DNA of 64,000 bases from Stomoxys calcitrans (lineage: Eukaryota; Arthropoda; Insecta; Diptera; Muscidae), in the NCBI RefSeq assembly GCF_963082655.1, contig NC_081554.1:50160750-50224749 (forward strand), given 5' to 3'. Below, in pieces: positions 31,860-42,200 of the stretch. Made by a program: the position numbers and the translations under genes. Each line of letters starts with the position of its first letter. Positions within the stretch are counted from its first letter, which is position 1. The notes beneath the pieces are model-generated. The model was not told the origin of the DNA, did no database searches, and saw only the letters and a list, made by a program, of their open reading frames with translations.

Positions 31860-32511
31860 ACATTTGAAGACGATGGGATAAAAATTGTGACGGGTACTTT
31901 GTGCACAAATTAACATGGCAGACAGACAGACGGACGCACTATGGGCCAATGACAGGCTTTCCAGGAAAAAAGTCAATTCTTCAAGTGAAGAATTTGAACA
32001 AAATAATAACGGAATTCTTTTGTCAAGACTCTGAAACACTAAAAAATAAAAAACAAACCAATCTGGTAACACTTCACAACGGTATACTGAGCTGTCAAAG
32101 GTGACCTAGTTTCTTAGGCACCTTTTTCTGGCATTCAATTTAAATAAACTGTGAAAGTATTTTAGGCGCCAAACAGTAAATATAAATATTTCAATTATTG
32201 TTTTAAAATGGAAAACCCTTGTATAGGTATGTAAAATCAGATAGTATTATCAAGTAATAAAAATGTTCTATGTGATAAATATATTTTTGAGTTAACATGT
32301 ATTATCTTTTTTTGGTGTAGTTTGTTTTGTTGTCCGTATCGGTATCGGTTTGGAGTAGAACATTCGGTATCGGGATATATCCGCGAGAAAATAAATATGT
32401 GGTGAAAGGTATTAATGTGTACTTTCATTTTGTGAAAAAATTATTATAGCCCATCCGCGGCTTCTCATAAAAATTTGATGTCAGATGGCATAAAACTTAA
32501 AAATTTAGATA
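31860..32511. other. Family B tail fragment then unrecognised AT-rich sequence
   Basis: GAAGACGATGGGATAAAAAT and GGCAGACAGACAGACGG (31862-31935) belong to family B. Beyond about 31940 I see nothing recognisable. Confidence 0.4.
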
Positions 32512-32748
32512 TTGGGTTGCCCAAAAAGTAATTGCGGATTTTTCATATAGTCGGCGATGACAAATTTTTTCACAGCTTGTGACTCTGTAATTGCATTCTT
32601 TCTTCTGTCAGTTATCAGCTGTTACTTTTAGCTTGCTTTAGAAAAAAAGTGTAAAAAAAGTATATTTGATTAAAGTTCATTCTAAGTTTTATTAAAAATG
32701 CATTTTCTTTCTTTTAAAAAATCCGCAATTACTTTTTGGGCAACCCAA
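32512..32748. mobile_element. MITE with TTGGGTTGCCC inverted ends, copy 2
   Basis: 237 bp, TA on both sides, ends TTGGGTTGCCCAAAAAGTAA and its complement ATTACTTTTTGGGCAACCCAA. Very close in sequence to copy 1. Confidence 0.85.
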
Positions 32749-33196
32749 TATTTCTATTTTTTGGTTGGAGAATAATCCGAAACCCATTAATGTAATCAAT
32801 TGAATTTCCACGAAATTTAATATAATTATCGGCGACAACCAAATGACAGCAATAAAAAAGCGATTTAATAATTTGTGTGCGCAATTTAAAAGAAAGTGGC
32901 TTAAAAATTACAAGAAAAAAGTGGTTCCTAAAAAACGAAAGAGTGTGGTTATCTACTGAGACTACTGAGATATCGTAAGGAAAAAAAGTTGTCTATATGT
33001 TGTTTATAGAGTGGGAAATGAGCAACAATAGAGGAAGATTGCTTCGAAAGTGTCGTCGGAACATGGGCATAATACCCAGCTTTTGATTCATGCTGCTTTT
33101 GTTGCTTAATATATATATACAATAGATATACATAGGAGCTATATCTAAATCTGGACCGATTTTGATAAAAACATATTGTACACATATTGGGAGGTA

Positions 33197-33416
33197 TTGG
33201 GTTGCCCAAAAAGTAATTGCGGCGTTGACAATTTTTTTCACAGCTTGTGACTATGTAACTGCATTCTTCCTTCTGTCAGTTATCAGCTGTTACTTTTAGC
33301 TTGCCTTAGAAAAAAAGTGTAAAAAAAGTATATTTGATTAAAGTTCATTTTAAGTTTTATTAAAAATGCATTTACTTTCTTTTAAAAAATCCGCAATTAC
33401 TTTTTGGGCATCCCAA
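33197..33416. mobile_element. MITE with TTGGGTTGCCC inverted ends, copy 3
   Basis: 220 bp, TA on both sides. It lacks about 17 bases after GTAATTGCGG that the other copies have; otherwise colinear. Confidence 0.85.
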
Positions 33417-33756
33417 TATATATAACAATTTTTAACTTTGATGCCCTAAAACACAAACTCACGTCTGGTAACACAGAATGACGCTCGATTTCAATCGTCA
33501 AAATTTAAAATTCTTTAACAAAAGCAACACGCAAAGCTTTTGTGGGATTTGTTTGCAGAGTTGCATTTTTAACGCAACGCTGAAAAATAAAACTCATACC
33601 GAGTCAATCCTTATGCTAATTAATGGGTCTATCTCTCTTCTTTGTACCACAGTAGTAATGTACCACAGTAGTAGGGATGTAACAAACATAGCATTTGTGC
33701 TCGGAGTTGATTCCGCAGTCGGAGTCGAGCTATTTTCCCGGAGTCGTGCGACATTT

Positions 33757-34145
33757 TTTTTTTTACCCACCACCATAGGAAGGGGGTATACTAATAATCT
33801 AGGCATTCCGTTTGTAACACCTCGAAATATTGATATAGGACCCCATAAGGTATATATATTCTTCATTGTCTCGACATCCTAAGTCGATCTAGCCATGTCC
33901 GTCCGTCCGTCTATCGAAATCACGAAAGCGGTCGAAAGCGTAAAGCTTGCCGCTTGAAATTTTACACAGATACTTAATATTGATGTAAGTCGTTGGGGAT
34001 TACAAATGGACCATATTGGTTCAGATTTGTATATAGCTCCCATATAAACCGAACTACCGATTTGACTTCTTGAGCCCCTGGAAGCCGCAAATTTGGTCAG
34101 ATTTAGCTGAAATTTTGCACATAGTGTTCCGTTTTGACTTTCATT
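33757..34145 (+). repeat. Family A repeat, copy A9 (left part)
   Basis: TTTTTTACCCACCACCATAG start, GTCCGTCCGTC tract, one unit, then abrupt passage into copy A10, which has nearly identical left-end sequence. Confidence 0.8.
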
Positions 34146-35257
34146 TTTTTTATACCCACCACGATAGGATGGGGGTATACCAATCTAGTCATTCCGTTTG
34201 TAACACCTCGAAATATTGATATAGGACCTCATAAGGTATATATATTCTTCATTGTCTCGACATTCTGAGTCGATCTAGTCATGTCCGTCCGTCCGTCTAT
34301 CGAAATCACGAAAGCGGTCGAACGCGTAAAGCTTGCCGCTTGAAATTTTACACAGATACTTAATATTGATGTAAGTCGTTGGGGATTACAAATGGACTAT
34401 ATTGGTTCAGATTTGGATATAGCTCCCATATAAACCGATCTCCCGATTTGACTTCTTGAGACCCTGGAACCTTAAATGTTTATCTGATTTGGCTGAGATT
34501 TTGCACATAGTGCTATGTTATGACTTCCAACAACTGTGCCAAGTACGGTTTAAATCTGCCTATAACCTGATATAGCTCCCATATAAACCGATCTCCCGAT
34601 TTGATTTCTTAAGACCCTGGAAGCTTAAATTTTTATCTGATTTGGCTAAAATTTTGCACATAGTGCTATGTTATGACTTCCAACAACTGTGCCAAGTACG
34701 GTCCAAATCGGTCTATAACCTGATATAGCTCCCATATAATCCGATCTCCCGATTTGACTTCTTGAGACCCTGGAAGCCGCAATTTTTTTTCGATTTAGCT
34801 GAAATTTTTCATGTAGTGTTCTGTTATGACTTCAAACCAAGTACGGTCCAAATCGGCCAAGAACCTGATATATATCCCATATAAACCGATCTCCCGATTT
34901 GAATTCTTGAGCCCGTACAAGCTGCGATTTGTATCCGTTTTGGCCGAAATTTTGCACATAGTGTTCTGTTATGGCTTTCAACAACTGTGCCAAGAACGGT
35001 CCAAATCGGTCTATAACCAGATATAGTTCCCAAATAAACCGATCACCCGATTTGACTTCTTGAGACCGTACAAGTTGCGATTTGTATCCGTTTTGGCCGA
35101 AATTTTGCATATAGTGTTCTGTTATGACTTTCAACAACTGTGCCAATTACGGTCCAAATCGGTCTATAACCAGATATAGCTCCCATACTTTAGCAGAATC
35201 CATGATGTTGGGTTCCCAAGATTCGGCCTGGCCGAACTTAGTACGTTTTTGCTTTAA
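34146..35257 (+). repeat. Family A repeat, copy A10 (complete)
   Basis: TTTATACCCACCACGATAGG start, about six units with CCCATATAAACCGATCTCCC, and right end AGCAGAATCCATGATGTTGG then GATTCGGCCTGGCCGAACTTAG. A9 and A10 lie head to tail. Confidence 0.85.
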
Positions 35258-35732
35258 AGGCACCAATAACTCGCTTTGTCATATGAAGTGGCTAGAAACC
35301 GAGGTTGCTGGTCGCGTGCCCTCCAGCCTAACCTATATATAGGTTATATGATATGTAGTCTAGAGAGTGTTTTATATATGATCGAACTTCACGGTCAGGC
35401 ACTGTAGTGTTTCGAGCAGACAACAGCTATATGCGCCTGCCTCCGCAAAACCTATTCATGCCAGATGCCAGATAAACTAGATTTATTTTGCTTCCACACA
35501 TTTGGAGGCGTTAATCCTTCTAATTCTACCTCTTAATGGTTTTAGCATCCGGCATCTCTATACTCTTTGCCGGGGCATTTGCCACATTCAGACTTTAGTC
35601 CAAGGGTCTTTCTATTTAGTACCATATGGATAGCAAATAGTTCGAGATTGATCACCGCTTTATGGGATGCAGGTGTGAATAAAAGTGGTGCATTAATTTA
35701 AAATAAATTACTTCAGACCATATCGGCTTGCT
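35258..35732. other. Stretch with no confident feature
   Basis: A short piece (35258-35345) resembles the composite repeat (CACCAATAACTCGC). The rest is unassigned. Confidence 0.35.
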
Positions 35733-35876
35733 TTGGAGAGAAGTTTTACATGGCATAGTACCTCACAAATGTTGCCAGTATTAGGAGGGAAAAACCACCG
35801 CTGAAAATTTTTTCTGATGGTCTCGCCAGGATTCGAACCCAAGCATTCAGCGTTATTGGCGGTTATGCTAACCAAC
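35733..35876 (-). mobile_element. SINE family S fragment with tRNA-like head
   Basis: GAGAAGTTTTACATGGCATA... GCCAGTATTAGGAGG... CCGCTGAAAATTTTTTCTGA, then CTCGCCAGGATTCGAACCCA (B box on the - strand) and GTTATGCTAACC. Tail half missing. Confidence 0.7.
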
Positions 35877-36241
35877 TTTTACGAAGCTTTCATAACACAC
35901 ACGGCGTTACGGGTGATCGCTTAAATTTATTTGAAAATTCTCAGTCCAACTAAAAATGGACCTTAACATGATTTATCTTTTGGGGACAGATTTCCCAAAA
36001 ATGATAAGATTGACTTTACGGTAGATGGATTTATCATAAACAAAGCGTTCAAGCAATTTTTCCCAAATTGGTTGCTTTGTTTTAGTTCAGCTATTTTTGG
36101 GAACAGTCTCGTCGCATTAGTGAGAAATCTTGTGTTTTTTGTTCTCAAATGATTAAAAGGTAAAAAGGCAGAAACTTTCCCTTATTCCTTGATCGCAAGT
36201 GTGTGAAGAAATATTTCAAATTTGTATTAACAAGTACTTAC

Positions 36242-39200
36242 CGCTTTCACCGCCGTCCTATCAGAATTACCCAATACTAAGGGACCTGACTGTCTGTTAG
36301 ATGCTTGCTTTTCTATTGTTGACTTTACAGCATACGTTCCAAAGGTGGTGTACTGCATTAACTCAGAGGCAACATTGTCGAAAACAACAGGCGTTGGTGC
36401 ATCTGGTTGTTTTTCCCTGGATGAGGACAAGAATATAATGTGCTAGAAAAACAAAAACAAAAGAAATTTAAGAAAATTCAACTTTACAAACAAAACAGGC
36501 ACAGAGCATTTAACTTACTTGATCATCTGTTAAGAAGTATAAGGTAGATTGAGCCTGCCAATCTAAATTAAGAGAACGTTGCTTGGGGTAACGCCTGGGT
36601 ATCCAGGCCATGCCATGCAGTTTAGGCATATTACGGCGTTGATAAATAGGCAGTGGTACATTAGGTTGGAAAATATGAACTAAAATAAAAATTTAAGTTG
36701 AACAAAAAAATGTTTACTTTAAACACCAAAAAACTTACGTTCATCATAATTTGTAACCACTGCCATTAAATTTGTCTGTGGATCAAATGTAAAATGTTTT
36801 ACGCTTAATTTTAATACCGATTGTAAGCGTAACGTTAACAGATTCCATATGAGTATACGACGTTCTGTGCATACAGCTACCAAATGACCATATTCCTCTG
36901 CAGCAAATTGAACATGTCTTATTTGAGCAATGCTAGGTTTGCTTGGTATCACCTTTTCCTTAAAGTCTTTTGTGCCCTTCGAGGCTTGAGAAGAGCCAGA
37001 ACCATTGGTCACTGGAGTTTGGGTGTTGTGGCTTAAATTCATAAGACTTAACAGCGGCACCAGATTGTTGGTTATGGCAGCATCATAAATGCGCTGCCTT
37101 TTGGTGTGCTGTTCCAAACGATATTTAGCTTTAAAGCGACATTGCTTATTCAAATGATGCACTTGTGCATGCAATAGCTGTACACGTTTCTCCTTCCTAC
37201 GTTGTTTGACTGTATTGTGAATGTAGTCGGCAACCTTGCTGGCCATTTGTGGATGAACCTTAAGGCCAATGCCTAATTTTTGATAAATCATAACCTTTTG
37301 AAACAGGTTTAGCTCATGCATTTGTAGTACTCTGGCGTAGAGAGCTTTCTTTTGTTCATCACCCAAACGAATGACTGGCTTCGAGGCTTTATGCTGTGAT
37401 ATTGTTCTCTTGTCATTAACAGTTTTATGTAATTCTTTTATCAAAGTCTCATCATTTAATTCCAACATATTGGAAAATAATTTCATGAGTCGATCACGTT
37501 TCTCTTTTAAATCCACTTTAACGCCATTGACATTTTTTGAGGGTATACGAATCTGGACTTTGTTAACACAACCATCCATACCATTGGGCGCAGACAAGGC
37601 AGCTTTAAGTTTCAAATCTTCCGCGTTGTATATACACAGGGTATTGCCAAATCCAGCGGCAAGTAGGGAGCCATCTTGTGAAAAGGATATCGATTCGACA
37701 GGTAGATTTCTGTAGGAGGTCTGAGCAATGCAAAACCATGATTTACCATCTTTATATATACTATCGGAATCATGAAGACACCACATTTTGATAATGTTAT
37801 CCTCGCCCACGGTGGCACAAAGTAGATTATCCACCTGATAATCATTCGAGAATTCAATAGCCTTGAAACCACCTTCATGGGGCAATTCAATATTTGTGTT
37901 GAGAGCATAGCTGGAATAAGAAAATAGATAAATATTTAGTAATCACAGAATAGGAGAATGGGCAAGGTAAACACCATCACCATCTCATACAGCCTTTGGT
38001 CAAGCTTACCGTTGTGATTCCTCTTGAAATTTCCAAAATTTCAAACGCAATTCAGGCAAATGTTCTTGATCGTTGAACACCTCCCCGGTAACCAACCAAT
38101 CAATATTAAAGGCGGCCTTGGTCACTCGTATGTCATATAAGATACGATCACTTTCTGTAGACAATTGATTTTGATTGACAATATTTAGCTAAAAATAATA
38201 CAACAGACCAATGTGATAAAGAACTCAATTATGTGCAACAATTATTTACTCACATTGTATAACATATTCTTAGTATATGTATTATAGAATTGTAAAGAAC
38301 CCGTACGACCATTGAGTACCAGGGTATTAGTGCGAGGATTTAAACGCAATCCTACAGGAAATTTGCTGTTGCCTGTCTTGTCATCCACTATATAGGTAAA
38401 CTCTTGCAGATTGCTGAGTATTTTATTTTCAGTTCCCACAATTTGTACGCCATTATCGACGGTGCACACGGCAATTTGTGAGTTGTCCGGACTTACAACA
38501 ATATGTTGAATTTTTGCTGACATGCGTGGCAAAAATTGTTTATATTCGGGATTTTGTACATTCCATTTGACCAAAACAGCTTCATCACCACTGCTGAAGA
38601 AATTAGCACCGGATACGGTAAAGCAAATGCTTGTAACTTTGGTATGATGCCAATGGTAAAGTGACTGAAAAACAGAGATAATATGTGTTAATAAAAACCA
38701 ATAAGGAAAGACAAAAGTCGGGCGGCGCCGACTATATAATACCCTACACCACCGAGACAACATACGCACTACTTTCAATAAATGAAACCTATTGAAAAAC
38801 TGAATAGAATCTTGTAAGATTTTTTTCGGTAGGACTTAAATGGTCGCTATTGCAGACTTTAAGGGTTATATCGGATGAAAGATATATCTTATATATAAAA
38901 TTCAATTCGTGTTTGTTTGTTTGTTCCGTATAGACTTAAAAACGGCTGAACCGATTACCTTGAAATGTTCACAGATTGTGTAGGTTGGTCTGGAACGAAA
39001 CATAGGCTATATAATTTTTTGTTATCGGGAGGGGCGGACCCTCCCCCTTATCCCAAAAGTACTACCAACAAATAAATGTGGACCGATCGGGAAAATATGG
39101 CATTCAAGAATAGAGTACGAGTACGAATAATAAAAGTTGGGTCCAAGTACCTGGCAGGCCGGCCCCGCCCCAAAAACCCCTAAGATGTGTTTATTTGACG

Positions 39201-42200
39201 ATCATGACAATATGGGTCTCAATTGATAAGGGCAATATGGATATCAAATGAAAAATATGCGGGAGCAGATAACGAATCTGGCATACAAATTCATGTCGAA
39301 GTATAGGGGTTAACCCACCCCCACAAAAACGCCCAAAATGGGGGCACATTAGCCATTCACGGATATATGGGTCTCGGTTTGTTTGTTCCGTATAGACTGA
39401 AAAAAGGCAGAAGCGATTTTCCCGAAATTTTCGCATATTGTGTAGGTTGGTCTGGAAGGAAAAATAGGCTATATAATTTTTCGATATCGAAAGGGGGACG
39501 GACCCTCCCCCTTATGGGACCTTATAGGACCCATAATCAAAAATGGATAGATCGGGACAATATGGGAATCAAATGAAAGATATTGAAGAGTAGAATACGA
39601 ATATAGTACTAAAGTGTTAGTCTAAGCAACCATCGGGTCACGACACCCCTCAAAAACGCCATTAGACCCATTATGACTATATGATACATGGCCGAATCGA
39701 TTTTCTTAAAATTTTCATAGATTGTGTACGTTTGTTTGAAAGGAAATATAGGATATATAATTTTTAGATATCGGGTGGAAGCGGACCTACCCCTTATCCC
39801 AAAAACGCTACCCATATCCAACTTCAGTTGAGTTGCCAAAGGGCAAATTTGCTATAATTTCTGTATTGAATTGCATAATTTTTATACCCACCACCATAGG
39901 AAGGGAGTACCCTAATCTAGTCATTCCGTTTGTAACACCTTGAAACATTCGTCTAAGACCCCAAAAAGTATATTTATTCTTGATCGTCTCTTTTTGAATT
40001 GATCTAGCCATCTCCGTCCGTCTGTCGAAATCACGATAGAGGTCGAACACGTAAATCTAGTCGCTTGAAATTTTGCACAGATACATAATATCTAAGTAGA
40101 TCATTGGGGAGTGGCCCATATCGGTTCATATTTCTAGCTCCCATATAAACCAATCTCCCGATTTCACTAAATGAGCCCCTGAAAGCCAAATCGGTTTATA
40201 ACCTGATATAGCTCCCATATAAACCTATCGCCCGATTTTACTTCCTGAGCCTTTACAAGCCGCAATTTGTGTCCAATTTGGCTGAAATTTTGCATGTAGT
40301 GTTTTGTTATGACTTCCAACAACTGTGCCAAGTACGGCCAAAATTAGTATATAACCTGATATAGCTCGCATGTCAATCGGTCTCTCGATCATCCTTGTTC
40401 GGTTCCTAAAAGCTTCAATTTTTGCTCGTTTGACAGAAGTTTGGTATGTAGAATAAAATTATGCCCTTCAACTAAATGTAGTTTGTATAATTTTTTTTTA
40501 GCAGAATCCATGGTGGTGGGTTCCCAAGATTCGACCCGGCCCGGCTGGACGTTCAAAACACTGATATTGAACGAAACTAACAAAATTTTCCAACTTTATA
40601 CTAAGTTTAATTTCATGATTTTAACTTCTGGCAACGCAACCATAGTTGAGTTGCCATCCATAATCGACGCCTAAATTATTTTCAAATTTGGACCATGTCA
40701 AAAGGGGGCCGCAAACACTTAAGGGCCAACGAAACGAAACACAATTTAGTGTGATATAAAAGATACTTGTAGCCAGGGGGCGGTGGCTATCGGGCCCGAG
40801 CCCCAAAATTCCTATTTATCGAATGCTATTGCGTACATGTGCTTATTTTTGTTTCGTATTTCTAATATGGGGCCCGAAAATAATATTCTGGCAAAATCCC
40901 TGCTGGAAATTGTTTTTCGTAATAAACTTACCGTCTTTACTTCAGCTTGGCTAGTAAATTCTCGCCATAGGAAAATTTTGCCAGTTTCATCACCAGTAGC
41001 AAAACAATCCTCGGAAGGATGTTTTTGAAGAACGGTAACAGGAACTTTATGGGCGTTCATAAATCTGAAATATAAGCAATATTATCGGTAAAATAAATGA
41101 AATAAAAAATAAAAGATGTGGGAAGCTGAGACTCTGATGTTATATACAGCTTAGAGTCTATCAACCAAATAAAAAAAAATATTTCCCATCAATAGATTTA
41201 ATAAGGCGCCCAAAACTACTCTAAATAGAAACAAAGCAGATAACAGAGGAATTCCAGTAGGATACTTGGGCTTAATGCTGGCGAAAGTTAAGCTGGAGCA
41301 GTATTGTCAAGGACAAGGTCAAGAGTTCATTGTTGCGATAGACAGCAGTTGGGGCCTTAAGCCTCGGACAATGCACTGGACGTTTAATGGTCTCACATTA
41401 GGCTGGCACTGAGGCGTTGGTGATTTTAAGGAGGTGGAATAGTGCACCAAGCAAGGCGCTTAATACCATACTCGGTCTGAGGCCTTAACCTGCATTTGAA
41501 GTACTCAACGACGAAGAGTGCCCTTAGACTGAGGCAGTTGGAAAACTGGAGCCCATCAAAGGTCGGATACTCCTTGATTCTAGAACGCAATTGCTTGGAA
41601 TGCAAGAGTTTTCTTTTTACTGATGACTTAGACGTAGTTTTCAAAAAAGCAAAACTTTCGTCTCTTCAAGTACGATGGTTGGCGGTCTTTCTCCAAGGAC
41701 AACATTCACCCGGTTGCTTTTCACTGCATCTCCTATCGTGACTGCATGAATGTTGCCCAGACCTGCTTGATATGACGCTTGATCTAGAGGTTCTCTTTTC
41801 TAGCGCTGAACCTCTTGTTCTAGGTCATGAAGATCCACCTCAAGACTTCCCTGCGAAAACAGTCTGTCGCTGTTCGTAGAGCGGCATTTTGACAGATCTG
41901 AATATTATTCCACTGCGTGTCACATAGCTGACACGAACAGACTAGCGCTGCAGAAATTGTCACTACCATAACTAAAGTTTTTGAATAAAGCAGCAACCAA
42001 TCGAGGTTGCTAGGCGCATATCCTCCAACCTAAACCTACGACAGGGTAAGATATCAGATAGTCCTAGGCCCCGCGTCTTCAGGGTGTGGCAGGAAATGAG
42101 GTTGCCGCAAGCTTGCCCCTTGGGAATATTTTAGTCAAACAAATGCTTTATACAACGATAACCCATTGGCTCAGACTATGTGTTGCCGGGTAGCCACGAC

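Larger units (their letters stand above)
1255..36241 (-). other. Wdr75 intron 9 (about 35 kb) hosting a nested gene and transposable elements
   Basis: The donor GTAAGT follows GCG at 36242. The acceptor TAG precedes 1254. Both flanking exons end and start in phase 0. The intron is almost entirely repeats (families listed separately), plus the opposite-strand secreted-protein gene at 19318-27382 and several unique stretches (4931-5827, 9549-10179, 11480-12299, 15396-16533). The intron call is inferred from protein continuity; transcript data would settle it. Confidence 0.75.

Noticed and set aside
33478..33882. 134-codon + strand ORF
   Set aside because: Its 3' third runs into the left end of family A copy A9 and the rest is unlike any protein.
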